Shown here one piece after another: positions 9,718 to 18,675 of a stretch of DNA of 64,000 bases. The stretch is from Lentzea flava (GTDB lineage: Bacteria > Actinomycetota > Actinomycetes > Mycobacteriales > Pseudonocardiaceae), in assembly GCF_014648475.1 (NCBI RefSeq), contig NZ_BMRE01000011.1, positions 124,001-188,000 of the forward strand. The letters run 5' to 3'. The position numbers were made by a program, and so were the translations under genes. The notes beneath the pieces were generated by a model. That model ran no database searches. It worked only from the letters and a program-made list of their open reading frames with translations, and was not told the origin of the DNA. The number at the start of each line of letters is the position of its first letter. Position 1 is the stretch's first letter.

Positions 9718-10125
9718 ATGCGCAGCGAGGAGATCCAGGTCCGCACCGGTTCGGAGGAGGTCGTCCACGACCTCACACGCGAGTGCGAGCGGTTCCTCGA
9801 CGGCGAGAACGGCGACGGCCTGCTGCACGTGTGGGTGCCGCACGCGACCGCCGGTGTCGCCATCATCGAGACGGGCGCGGGCAGCGACGACGACCTGCTG
9901 ACCGCGTTGGAACGCATCCTGCCCCGCGACGTGAAGTGGCGGCACCGGCACGGCACCCCCGGTCACGGCCGTGACCACGTGATGCCCGCGCTGGTGCCGC
10001 CGTACGCGACGATCCCGGTGCTAGGCGGTGTGCTGGCGCTCGGCACGTGGCAGTCGATCTGCCTGGTCGACACCAACGTCGACAATCCCGTCCGGACGGT
10101 CCGCCTGAGCTTTCTCGCCGGCTAG
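9718..10125 (+). CDS. YjbQ family (UPF0047) protein
   Basis: A 135-residue member of the YjbQ/UPF0047 family. The family signatures HATAGVAIIE, the DLL..LERILP segment and the GTWQSICLVDTN motif with its metal-binding His/Asp residues are clear. Some members have weak thiamin-phosphate synthase activity in vitro, but the physiological role is unsettled. It follows the acetyltransferase by four bases and is probably co-transcribed. Its last 105 bases overlap the 3' end of the converging permease-like gene, which is unusual in length. Confidence 0.9.
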   Translation: MRSEEIQVRTGSEEVVHDLTRECERFLDGENGDGLLHVWVPHATAGVAIIETGAGSDDDLLTALERILPRDVKWRHRHGTPGHGRDHVMPALVPPYATIPVLGGVLALGTWQSICLVDTNVDNPVRTVRLSFLAG

Positions 10126-10980
10126 CAGCAGCACGAGCCCGGCGAGCGCGATCCCGGCGAACACCCACCACTCGGTGCTGATGGAGCCGTCGTACATCAG
10201 GCTGCGCAGGCCCTCGGCGGAGAAGCGGAACGGCGTCCACGACCACAGGACCGCGCGATAGGCCGGGTTGAGCAGTTCCGGCACCTGACCCGCCACCGCG
10301 GGTGCCATCAGGTACAGCACGCCGAGGACGCCCATCGCGCGGATGCCCAGGTGCTTGAACAGCCCTGCCTGCAGCAGCGCGAACGACACCGCGACGGTGA
10401 GCAGGAAGGCGAGCGCGGTCGCGCTGAACGTGACGCCCCACCACGCGAGCAGCCCCGTCACGGAACCGACGACCAGCACGGCCGTCGTGAGCGACGAGAG
10501 CAGCCGGAACCGGCGGCCCTTCAGCACCACGAACAGCAGTCCGGCGATCATTCCGCCGACCCACAGCAGTGCCGACGCGGCCAGCGGCGCCGTGCGTTCG
10601 GCCGCGGACACGGCCTGCGTGTCGACCTTGACCGGCAGCCCAGCGCCCTGCGCGACACCGGTGAGCACCTGCTGGGCGACCTGCGTGCCGGACGGGTTGA
10701 TCGCGGGGTTGAGCCGGATCGTCGCCTGACCGGGTGAGATCTCCAGGATCCCGTAGACCTCCTTGTCCGCCAGCAGAGTCCTGGCTTCGGCCGCCTCCAC
10801 GACCCTGATGTCGACCTCGGACGAGTCGGCGGCTCTGACGCGTTCCGCGATCGGCGGAGGCGCCACCACGGCGAGCGGGACGTCGTGCGGGTGCACGGTC
10901 GCCTGCACGCCGAAAGTCAGCAGTCCCAGGAGAAACGCCACCACCGCGCCTGCGACGGCGGTGACCAGCGCGGTGCGCAT
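10021..10980 (-). CDS. YhgE/Pip-like ABC-2 type membrane protein
   Basis: A 319-residue membrane protein: an N-terminal transmembrane helix (ALVTAVAGAVVAFLLGLL), an extracytoplasmic domain of about 130 residues, and five or six C-terminal hydrophobic helices. This layout resembles YhgE/Pip or DUF3533 proteins and ABC-2 type permeases, though no ATPase gene is adjacent. ATG 10980 is chosen because a GGAGG site lies seven bases ahead; the upstream in-frame starts have none. The 3' end overlaps yjbQ by 105 bases on the other strand. Cargo unknown. Confidence 0.7.
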   Translation of the reverse strand: MRTALVTAVAGAVVAFLLGLLTFGVQATVHPHDVPLAVVAPPPIAERVRAADSSEVDIRVVEAAEARTLLADKEVYGILEISPGQATIRLNPAINPSGTQVAQQVLTGVAQGAGLPVKVDTQAVSAAERTAPLAASALLWVGGMIAGLLFVVLKGRRFRLLSSLTTAVLVVGSVTGLLAWWGVTFSATALAFLLTVAVSFALLQAGLFKHLGIRAMGVLGVLYLMAPAVAGQVPELLNPAYRAVLWSWTPFRFSAEGLRSLMYDGSISTEWWVFAGIALAGLVLLLAGEKAQADRPDGIVDVGVDQADRLPRAERQHTA

Positions 10981-11098
10981 CACTGACCTCCGTTTGTTCA
11001 TCATGCGTTGAATTTGGTGGAACCGTACGCCTGGCACGGCCGGTAAGTCAACGCTTGATGAATTAAGTCCTGTCAGACCCACCAGGTACCGTTCCCCC

Positions 11099-12016
11099 GT
11101 GACTTACCCAGGTGGTGGACAGGGCGGCTGGAACGACCAGCAGGGCTGGGGCCAGCAGCAGGGTGACTACTCGGGCGGCTACCAGGTCGGCGGCCCTCCG
11201 CAGACGGGTGGTTTCCCGCAGCAGGGCTACGGCCAGTACGGCGGTCTGGGCGTCTACGGCGGGTTCGACAACGAGCCGCCGAAGAAAAAGAAGACGCTCT
11301 GGCTGGTGATCGGCGCCGTCGTGCTGGTGCTGCTCGTCGGCGGCGGCGTGACCTGGCTCGTGCTGTCGCGCGACAAGAGCGACCCGAACGCGCAGAACAA
11401 CCCGTCCACCCCGACCAGCGCCTCGTCCCAGCCGACCAGCGCCGGCTGCAAGAACGACGACATGCAGTGCGTCGTGACGACACTCGGCTACAACTACGAG
11501 GTCCCGAAGAACTGGGAGATCATCAGCGACGCGCGGATCCCGATCGACAAGTTCCCCGGCGCGACGCTGTCCGGCGTCTCGACGTACGGCGACTACGACT
11601 GCGAGGGCAAGTCGTTCACCAAGGGCACGAACGGCGGCACGCTGCTGCCCAAGGGCGACATCAACCAGACCGCGACCGACTTCGCCAAGGCCGTGGCGAC
11701 GCAGTTCTACGCGTCGGGCGGCGACCCGCAGGTGGCGGTCACGCAGCCCAAGGCGGTGAAGATCCAGCACACCCAGAAGGACGGCAAGAAGGTCGTCGTC
11801 GAGGGCGTGCAGGTCGACGCCACGGTCACCCAGTCGGCCAACAAGTGCCTGGCGAGCAAGGGCATCGTCAAGGTCGTCGTGCTGAACGGCAGCAGCAAGC
11901 TGCACGTGCTGGTCGTGAACGGCGACCTGGAGGGCGGCGGAGGTGGCGCCAACCCGCCGCTGCCCAAGGAGCCCGAGCTGCAGAAGATGATCGACTCGCT
12001 GGTGCCGACGACGTAG
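11099..12016 (+). CDS. Membrane-anchored extracytoplasmic protein, unknown
   Basis: A 305-residue protein. Residues 1-60 are Gly/Gln/Tyr-rich and disordered, ending in EPPKKKK. A single transmembrane helix follows (LWLVIGAVVLVLLVGGGVTW), then a Ser/Thr/Pro linker and an extracytoplasmic domain of about 200 residues with several cysteines. This plan is common in mycobacteria and Pseudonocardiales, where the N-terminal tail lies in the cytoplasm. I do not recognise the outer domain. The GTG start at 11099 has no clear ribosome site, so leaderless translation is possible. The 3' end stops four bases from the converging SARP gene. Confidence 0.72.
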   Translation: MTYPGGGQGGWNDQQGWGQQQGDYSGGYQVGGPPQTGGFPQQGYGQYGGLGVYGGFDNEPPKKKKTLWLVIGAVVLVLLVGGGVTWLVLSRDKSDPNAQNNPSTPTSASSQPTSAGCKNDDMQCVVTTLGYNYEVPKNWEIISDARIPIDKFPGATLSGVSTYGDYDCEGKSFTKGTNGGTLLPKGDINQTATDFAKAVATQFYASGGDPQVAVTQPKAVKIQHTQKDGKKVVVEGVQVDATVTQSANKCLASKGIVKVVVLNGSSKLHVLVVNGDLEGGGGGANPPLPKEPELQKMIDSLVPTT

Positions 12017-12019
12017 ACG

Positions 12020-15007
12020 TCACCGCGCGCCGCCGTTCGACGGGACGGCGGCGGGCAGCGGGTTCTCGGCGCTGATCTTCTCCAGCACCGCCATCGCCTT
12101 GCTCTCCCACAGCGCGAGCCGCAGCTCCTGGAACGTCATCAACGCCTGCTCCACGATGGCGATCGCGTGGAACGTCTCCCCGCGCTGCGACACCAGCTGC
12201 GCCAGGTCGAGGCGGATCCGCGCGGCCCCGACCCGGTCGAGGTTCTCCTCGCACAACCGGATCGCGCGCCGAAGCAGCCGGCCGGCCTCGGCGAACATCC
12301 GCATGCGGCCGTGGATCAGGCCGAGGGAGTGCAACGCGTAGCTCTCGCCCACCGTGTCGCCGGAGCGCTGCACCATGCCGAGCACCGACGTGATGAGCTG
12401 CTGCGCCTGTTCGTAGCGGCCCTGCACCAGCATGGCGCCGCCCAGCCGGTACAGGACCTGGGCCTCGACGCGAGGGCTGGAGATCTCCCGGCACATGCCC
12501 AGCGCCCCGCGCAGCTGGCCCACCGCGAGCTCGTGTTCCCCGCGGTCCAGCGACAGCTGCGCGAGCTGGGACACCACGTACGCCTGGCCCACGACGTCGC
12601 CGACGCGTTTGAACCCGGCCAGCGACTGCTCGAAGATCCGGGCCGCGAGCTCGGGACGGCCCTCGTTGTACTCCAGCAGTCCCAGGTTGCGGCGCACCAG
12701 GGCGAGGCCGTGGGTGTCGTCGAGCTCGGTGAAGAGTTCCAGGGCGGGTTCCAGCGCGGCGCGGGCGGCTTCCATCCGGCGCTGGCTGTGGTGCAACGAT
12801 CCCAGCGAGCACAGCAGGGCCGCGGTGCCGCGTTTGTTGCCCGCCCTGTGGGTCGTGTCGAGGGCGCGTTCGTGGGTCTGCTGCCAGTCGTCGAGGTAGC
12901 TGCGGGTCTCGAACAACGTCACGAGCGTCATCGCGAGGTCCCAGCACAGCTCGTCCAGGCCCGCCTCGGCTGCCTGCAGCACGGCCGCGCAGATGTTCGG
13001 GCGCTCGCTTTCCAGCCACCCCAACGGGTCGTGCAGCACCTGGTCCAGGTACGGGGTGGGCGGCTGCCAGCGCCGGCCGTTGCCGTGCAGCACGGTGAAG
13101 TCGCCGCCGTAGAGGCGTTGGTGGGCCTGTTCGGCCATCGCGAGCCAGCCGCCGGCCACGCGTTCCACCGCGGCGAGCTGGGTGGCCGGGGACTCGTGGA
13201 TGTCCAGCTGTTCCTTGGCGAACAAGCGGATCAGGTCGTGGAAGCGGTACCGCGGCAGGCCCGTGATGTCGCTGCCGACGACGTCGAGGAGTTGGGCGTC
13301 GACGAGGCGTTCCAGGAGGTCGAAACCGCGGTGGTGGTCGTCGCCGGTGAGCGCCGACGCGGTCCAGACCGGCAGGCTTTCCGCTTCCAGCACCGACATC
13401 AGCCGCATCACCCTGCGCGTTTCGGGTTCCAGGCCGTCGTAGGTGAGCGAGAGGCTGGCGCGCACGACCATGTCGCCGTGCACCAGTTCGTCGAGGCGGT
13501 GCCGTTCGTCGGCCAGACGCCCGACCATCGAGGCCAACGTCCAGTGCGGACGGGCCGCCAGCCGTGCGCCGATGATGCGCAACGCCAGTGGAAGGCCTCC
13601 CACGACATCCACCAACGTCGACGCCGCAACGGGTTCGCGCTCCAGGCGTTGCTTGCCGATGATGCGGCCCAGCAGCTCCATCGCGTCGTCGGCGTCCATG
13701 AAGTCGACGTCGACCAAATGAGATCCGGCGAGACCGGTCAACCGGGCCCTGCTCGTGACGACGACACCGCACGTCGGTGAGCCCGGAAGCAGCTGGTGCA
13801 CCTGCGACTCGCTGGCCGCGTCGTCGAGAACGACCAGGACACGGCGGTTGGCGAGCATGCTGCGGTACATGTCCGCACGTTCGTCCACACCGTCGGGCAA
13901 CGTGGAGCCCACAGCCCCCAAAGCGGACAGAAATCGGCCCAGAACCTCGGCCGGTGTGGCCGGTTCGGCCTGGGTGCCGCGCAAATCGCAGTAGAGCTGG
14001 CCGTCCGGGTAGGTCTCGGCGGCGACGCGGTGGGCGACGTGCACCGCGAGAGCGCTCTTACCGATGCCCGGCTTGCCCGCGATGGTCACCACGGGCATCG
14101 TCAGGTGGTCGCCGGACAGCACGGCTTCGGCACGCGCCACGACGTCCTGGCGGCCGATGAAGTCCGCGATGGTGGCCGGGAGCTGGTGCGGTGACACGAC
14201 GTTCTGCACGGTGACAGGGGCGGACTTCTCCCGGTCGAGTCGCAGCGACTCGTCGTCGGTCAGGATCGCCCTCTCGAGTTTGCGGAGCTGGTCGCTCGGT
14301 TCGAGACCGAGGTGTTCGATGAAGAGGTCGCGTCCCGCCCGATAGACGTCGAGCGCTTCCGACTGCCGGCCGGAACGGTAGAGCGCGAGCATGAGCTGGC
14401 CTCGCGGGCGTTCCCGCAACGGGTGTTCGGTCACCATGCCCTGCAATTCACCGATGAGAGCGTGGTGCCTGCCGAGCATCAACTCGATGTCGATGCAGTT
14501 CTCCAGCACCGACAGGCGTTTCTCGTCCAGCCGCAGCGCTTTGTTCTGCAACGTGGGCACGGCACCGCCGAGTGCGGGCCCGCGCCACAACGCCAGCGCC
14601 TGCCGCAGGGTGGCCGACGCCTCCTCCATGCGTCCCTGGCGGGCGGCGGCGTCCGAATCGGCCACGCGGCGTTCGAAGATGAAGCTGTCGATCCTGTCGC
14701 CTGCGACGCGCAGCAGGTAGCCGGGTTGCCGGGTCTCGATCTGGGCGTCGACGCCGACCCTCGCGAACTCCCGCCGGAGCGCGGACACGCAGATCTGGAT
14801 CTGCGCCCGTGCGGTCGACGGCGGGGTGTGCTCCCAGACGAGGTCGATCAGCTGATCCATGCTGACCACGCGGTTGGCCTCGAGCAGCAGAGCGCCCAGG
14901 ATCGTCTGCTGACGTCCTGGGGGTACCTGTACCTGATCCTCGGCGCCGATGACCTCGATCGGGCCGAGCAGCTTGAAAATCAGCTTCTCATCGGGGGCGG
15001 AGCTCAT
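12020..15007 (-). CDS. AfsR-like SARP regulator (BTAD, NB-ARC, TPR)
   Basis: A 995-residue AfsR-type regulator. Residues about 10-100 form the OmpR-like winged helix (KLLGPIEVIG, PPGRQQTILGALLLEANRVV). Residues 100-255 are the bacterial transcriptional activation domain with LWRGPALGG and GRQSEALDVYRAGR. The NB-ARC ATPase has Walker A GKPGIGKSAL near residue 311 and RVLVVLDDA as Walker B, followed by GLPLALRIIGA. The last 350 residues are TPR repeats. AfsR in Streptomyces is phosphorylated by AfsK and turns on afsS; no kinase gene is adjacent here. The 766-base intergenic region upstream separates it from the divergent peptide gene. Confidence 0.92.
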   Translation of the reverse strand: MSSAPDEKLIFKLLGPIEVIGAEDQVQVPPGRQQTILGALLLEANRVVSMDQLIDLVWEHTPPSTARAQIQICVSALRREFARVGVDAQIETRQPGYLLRVAGDRIDSFIFERRVADSDAAARQGRMEEASATLRQALALWRGPALGGAVPTLQNKALRLDEKRLSVLENCIDIELMLGRHHALIGELQGMVTEHPLRERPRGQLMLALYRSGRQSEALDVYRAGRDLFIEHLGLEPSDQLRKLERAILTDDESLRLDREKSAPVTVQNVVSPHQLPATIADFIGRQDVVARAEAVLSGDHLTMPVVTIAGKPGIGKSALAVHVAHRVAAETYPDGQLYCDLRGTQAEPATPAEVLGRFLSALGAVGSTLPDGVDERADMYRSMLANRRVLVVLDDAASESQVHQLLPGSPTCGVVVTSRARLTGLAGSHLVDVDFMDADDAMELLGRIIGKQRLEREPVAASTLVDVVGGLPLALRIIGARLAARPHWTLASMVGRLADERHRLDELVHGDMVVRASLSLTYDGLEPETRRVMRLMSVLEAESLPVWTASALTGDDHHRGFDLLERLVDAQLLDVVGSDITGLPRYRFHDLIRLFAKEQLDIHESPATQLAAVERVAGGWLAMAEQAHQRLYGGDFTVLHGNGRRWQPPTPYLDQVLHDPLGWLESERPNICAAVLQAAEAGLDELCWDLAMTLVTLFETRSYLDDWQQTHERALDTTHRAGNKRGTAALLCSLGSLHHSQRRMEAARAALEPALELFTELDDTHGLALVRRNLGLLEYNEGRPELAARIFEQSLAGFKRVGDVVGQAYVVSQLAQLSLDRGEHELAVGQLRGALGMCREISSPRVEAQVLYRLGGAMLVQGRYEQAQQLITSVLGMVQRSGDTVGESYALHSLGLIHGRMRMFAEAGRLLRRAIRLCEENLDRVGAARIRLDLAQLVSQRGETFHAIAIVEQALMTFQELRLALWESKAMAVLEKISAENPLPAAVPSNGGAR

Positions 15008-15773
15008 GACGGACGACCCCTCGCGCCTTTATCTCTCGCAAAGCCCCAACACCTCACGCTCCGGACGACTACCGCTACGAATTCTCCGTGACGGAATTGC
15101 ATTTGCCGGTACTGCCGAAGACGCGGAAAAAAGGCACTTCCAGGGCGTCACCTCAAGATCGGGTTATGATATGAAAATGTTTCACTTCCCGCCTTTGGCC
15201 TCCGTTGTCGTCAACCGCAGGTAGTCACTCGGATGGGTGATGATCTCCAAAGTTAGCCCCGGCGAGGAAAACTGTCAAGATCCTTCTTGTGTATCAGTGC
15301 ACGATCCAACATAATGCGCCCGATCTCAATAGGCATCTCATTTGGACACGGCCGGGTCCAGGACATCGGGGCAGATCAAGCGGTACGCGTGCCCAAGAAT
15401 TCACGAGTGTCAGTGCCGGTGTTCACCAGGATCGTACGTCATCACACCGAGCAGCCTGAACGCCTCATCGGGACTACTCCGAGCGGCACAAACCGTTCGT
15501 TCGGATCGCTAACCGCACCCAAGCATTGCGGTACACCGCACCTAATTCTGCGGATAAGCCACCACCCAGCGTAGTAACAGCTGTTTGCTGACTGACCGCT
15601 CAACCGCACAAGCGTCTCAATTGGTGACTTCGGCGCCACCATCGCGGCCGATTGATACGCGGTGGGTGCGCGATAGAGCGGCGATGGGCGACGCTCCTAA
15701 CTTCTGTTCTCGGGCACCGCTCGACGGTGCCCGAAGCCCGAACTCAAGCCGAGGTCCGACCAAGGAGGCCGAC
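15008..15773. other. Long divergent intergenic region between two SARP loci
   Basis: A 766-base stretch with no supportable gene. It is visibly less GC-rich than its surroundings, which is typical of a promoter region. It must hold the promoters of the AfsR-like gene (leftward) and of the repeat-peptide gene (rightward). Candidate AT-rich elements include a TTATGATATG run near 15163 on the plus strand, and AACCGC-type words recur near 15213, 15510 and 15602. I cannot assign a SARP operator or a start point from the sequence alone. Confidence 0.5.
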
Positions 15774-16007
15774 ATGATCCGCAAGCCGACCGCCGCCGTT
15801 CTGGTTCTCTCTGCTGTCCCTGCGGCCCTGGCTCTCTTGTTCTGCGGCACCGCACAGGCCGACGACACCCCCTGGGGTCGCAAGGCCACCGTCTCCAGCG
15901 ACGACACGCCGTGGGGCAAGGCTGCCTCCGACGACACGCCGTGGGGTCGGGGCATCACCGTCGCCACCGTCGCCACCGTCGCCGACGACGACACCCCCTG
16001 GGGCTGA
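15774..16007 (+). CDS. Exported peptide precursor with four DDTPWG repeats
   Basis: A 77-residue precursor of unknown family. Residues 1-29 are a Sec signal peptide: MIRK, a long hydrophobic core, and GTAQA ending in an AQA cleavage site. The predicted mature 48-mer starts exactly with DDTPWG. Copies of DDTPWG lie at 30-35, 43-48, 53-58 and 72-77, and the protein ends exactly on the last one. The first three copies are followed by a basic residue (RK, K, R), and the spacers are 7, 4 and 13 residues. Codons of the repeats differ at third positions, so selection acts on the peptide. A strong AAGGAGG site precedes ATG 15774. The next gene, a SARP fusion, starts 43 bases after the stop and is probably co-transcribed. 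Confidence 0.85.
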   Translation: MIRKPTAAVLVLSAVPAALALLFCGTAQADDTPWGRKATVSSDDTPWGKAASDDTPWGRGITVATVATVADDDTPWG

Positions 16008-16050
16008 TCTCTCCCCTCCGTCCGGATAACCACCAATGGAGGCCAGAACC

Positions 16051-18603
16051 ATGCGATTCCACCTGCTGGGCTCACTCGAAGTCCTCGACGACGACATGCC
16101 AGTGCCACTGGGCGGCGTCAAGCAGCGCGCGGCTCTGGGTTACCTCCTGCTGCACGCCAACCGCGTGGTGGCGACCAGCAAGCTGCTCCAGGCGCTGTGG
16201 TCGCGGGACGTCCCGCCCACCGCCCGCAAGATGCTCCAGAACGCGGTCTCCGGACTGCGTGGCGTTCTCACCCCACCCGGCAGCGGCTCGGAGGGATCCG
16301 CGCTGCTGCTGACCCACGCGCCGGGCTACCTGCTCCGCGTGGATCCCAACTCCCTCGATCTGTCGCTCTTCCAGCAGCTGACCGAACAGGGCCGGGGCGA
16401 ACTGGCCCGCGGCAACTGGCCCGCGGCCGCGACGGTGCTCCGCAGAGCGCTGGGCCTGTGGCGCGGGCCCGTGCTCGCGGACCTCGCGGAAACCGGGATC
16501 AACTGGCCGGAGCTGACCGCCATCAAGGACTCGCGGCTGGCGACGCAGGAGGACTGCTTCGAAGCGGAACTCGCCTGCGGACGGCACTACGAGATCATCG
16601 GCGAACTGGAATCGCTGATCGAGGTCGAGCCGTATCGCGAACGGCTGGGCGGGCAGCTGATGCTCGCCCTGTACCGGTGTGGCCGGCAGGTGGACGCGTT
16701 GAGCGTCTACCGCCGCACGAGGGCGGCGCTGGTCGAGGAACTCGGCTTGGAGCCGGGCCGCGAGCTCCAGGAGCTGGAGCGCGCGATCCTCGACCACGCC
16801 CCCGCATTGGATCTTCCGCCGTCGGTGCAACGCAGGCACCTGCTCGCCGTCGGCCGGTCTGCTGTCCCCGCGCCCGCACCCGCGCCGGTCGTCATCACGC
16901 CGCCTGTCGCCGAACCGCCGGCGATGGAGGTGACGACCGTGGAGCGCAAGCTCGTCAGCGTCGTGATGGTGTCCGCCCAGCTCGGTCTCGCGGCCGGTGA
17001 CGGCGACCCGGAGGACGTCGACGAGGTGCACCGGGAAGTCTCCGCCGTCGTGCACGCCGAAGTGACGCGTCTTGGTGGCGTCGTCGGTGGCAACGTCGGT
17101 TCTGTTTTCCTGGCTCTGTTCGGTGTGCCTCGCACGTCGGAGGACGACGCCGACCGAGCCGTGCGTGCGGCACTGGCGATCCGCGACCGGTTGGGCTCCG
17201 TCGCGGACGCGCAGATCGGTGTGGCGACGGGCGACGCGCTGGTTCGCTTGCCCGCTTCCGGTGCGCCCACCGCGTCGGGCGTGCTGCTCGACCAGTGCCG
17301 TCAGCTGATGGCGCTCGCACCGCTGGGCGCTGTCCGCGCCTGCACCACGACCCGGGACGCGAGCTCCTCCGTGACGTGGGCCGCCGACCCGGTCCCGACC
17401 GGTGGCTGGCAGGCGGTCTCGTGCGTCTCCCCGCGCGGTGCGACCCGCCGCGCCCAGGTCCCGGTGCCGTTCGTCGAACGTGAACGCGAACTCCGTGCGC
17501 TGCAGGGGCTTCTGGACGAGGTGTGCGAGCGGCGCCGCCCGCACTTCGTCACCGTGCTGGGCGAGGCGGGCGTCGGCAAGACCCGTCTGGTCTGCGAACT
17601 GGCCGCCGCCTGCACCTCTCCCGTCGTCGCGTTGCGCGGCACCGCCACCGCTTACGGCGACGACCACGGCTACGGCCCGTTGTCCGACGTGGTGCGCGGC
17701 TTCGCCTCGCCGGAGACCCTGCGCTCCGCTCTGTCCTCTTTGGTCGGTGCCGGTGAGCTGGCCGACCGGTTGTACTCGAGCCTCGCCGGGCTGGCCAAGG
17801 CCGCTCCCGACGTGCCGGCCGACTTCCCCGCGTGGCGGCGGTTTCTGGAGGAGATCGCCGACTCCGGGCCGCTCGTCGTGTTCCTGGAGGACGTGCACTG
17901 GGCCAACGACGTGGTGCTCGACTTCGTGGAGGAGCTGGGCGAGCAGGCCGGTTCGGTGCCGTTGCTGGTGATCGCGACCGCCCGGCCGGAGTTGCTGCAG
18001 CGCCGTCCCTCCTGGTTCGGCGGCAAGCGCAACGCGACCACCATCAGCCTGGAGCCGTTGACCCACAACGGAAGCCGGAGCCTGCTCAACTCACTGCTGG
18101 CTGCCAGGGAGCTGCCGTCCGAGCTGTGGCAGGCCCTGGTCTCGCGCGTCGGCGGCAACCCGTTGTTCGCAGTCGAGTACGCGCGGATGGTGTCCGATCC
18201 GCGCACACCGTGCCTGCACAACGAAAACGGGCTGCCGGTGCCGTCGGCCGTGCGCGGAATCCTGACCGCACAGGTCGACTCGTTGCCGTTCGAGGTGAAG
18301 GCGGTCCTGCAGGACGCCGCCATCGTGGGCGATCTGGTCTCTCCCGGCGCGGTGGCCGCGACGGGCCAGCGCGACCCCGGTGACGTCGCCAAGGCGCTGG
18401 AGCTGCTGGAACAGCGGGACTTCCTGCGCAGGCAGGGCCGCAACAGCGAGACCGGCGAGATCGAGTACGGGTTCCGGCACCCGCTGGTTCGCGACGTCGT
18501 GGCCGATCAGCTGCCTCGCGCGGTGCGCACGGCGAAACAGGAACGCGCCCTCGCGTGGTTCGAGGAGCCGGCGCTCGACCTCACCGACCGCCGCGCAGGC
18601 TGA
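16051..18603 (+). CDS. SARP / pseudo-cyclase / AAA ATPase fusion regulator
   Basis: An 850-residue regulator. Residues 1-250 are a SARP winged helix plus activation domain (MRFHLLGSLEVLDDD; LWRGPVLADLAE). A Pro/Ala linker leads to a class III adenylate cyclase-like domain at about 295-460, starting TTVERKLVSVVMVSAQLG and including GSVFLALFGVP. At the positions where active cyclases have metal-binding Asp (FADLVGS, GDAVMAVFG) this protein has other residues, so it is probably catalytically dead. An AAA ATPase follows from about 470 with Walker A GEAGVGKT and VVFLEDVHWAND. No TPR tail is present. ATG 16051 is preferred over 16036 because GGAGG lies eight bases before it. It sits just downstream of the DDTPWG peptide gene. 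Confidence 0.88.
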   Translation: MRFHLLGSLEVLDDDMPVPLGGVKQRAALGYLLLHANRVVATSKLLQALWSRDVPPTARKMLQNAVSGLRGVLTPPGSGSEGSALLLTHAPGYLLRVDPNSLDLSLFQQLTEQGRGELARGNWPAAATVLRRALGLWRGPVLADLAETGINWPELTAIKDSRLATQEDCFEAELACGRHYEIIGELESLIEVEPYRERLGGQLMLALYRCGRQVDALSVYRRTRAALVEELGLEPGRELQELERAILDHAPALDLPPSVQRRHLLAVGRSAVPAPAPAPVVITPPVAEPPAMEVTTVERKLVSVVMVSAQLGLAAGDGDPEDVDEVHREVSAVVHAEVTRLGGVVGGNVGSVFLALFGVPRTSEDDADRAVRAALAIRDRLGSVADAQIGVATGDALVRLPASGAPTASGVLLDQCRQLMALAPLGAVRACTTTRDASSSVTWAADPVPTGGWQAVSCVSPRGATRRAQVPVPFVERERELRALQGLLDEVCERRRPHFVTVLGEAGVGKTRLVCELAAACTSPVVALRGTATAYGDDHGYGPLSDVVRGFASPETLRSALSSLVGAGELADRLYSSLAGLAKAAPDVPADFPAWRRFLEEIADSGPLVVFLEDVHWANDVVLDFVEELGEQAGSVPLLVIATARPELLQRRPSWFGGKRNATTISLEPLTHNGSRSLLNSLLAARELPSELWQALVSRVGGNPLFAVEYARMVSDPRTPCLHNENGLPVPSAVRGILTAQVDSLPFEVKAVLQDAAIVGDLVSPGAVAATGQRDPGDVAKALELLEQRDFLRRQGRNSETGEIEYGFRHPLVRDVVADQLPRAVRTAKQERALAWFEEPALDLTDRRAG

Positions 18604-18614
18604 GCCCCCGAAGT

Positions 18615-18665
18615 CGATGAAGGGCTCCTTCATCCACGTGAGGTGGATGAAGGAGCCCTTCATCG
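18615..18665. terminator. Perfect 23-bp inverted repeat, bidirectional terminator or dispersed repeat
   Basis: Two perfect 23-base arms (18615-18637 and 18643-18665) surround a five-base loop between converging genes. Each arm contains the word TGAAGGGCTCCTTCA (or its complement), itself nearly palindromic. The position, 11 bases after the SARP fusion stop and 11 bases before the helicase stop, fits a shared terminator. The perfect symmetry and the ATGAAGG/CCTTCAT words are also reminiscent of dispersed palindromes in related genomes, but that is recollection rather than something seen here. Confidence 0.8.
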
Positions 18666-18675
18666 TCAATCCGGG

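Noticed and set aside
12167..13780. Long plus-strand open frame opposite the AfsR-like gene
   Set aside because: Composition is a shadow of the SARP/TPR coding strand; no motif and no ribosome site.
15008..15773. Short frames in the intergenic region (for example 15287-15574) as genes
   Set aside because: No ribosome site, codon use unlike the neighbours, and lower GC consistent with promoter DNA.
15774..16007. DDTPWG precursor as a lipoprotein through Cys24
   Set aside because: The residue before the cysteine is Phe and the lipobox is not met, while a good AQA signal-peptidase I site follows.
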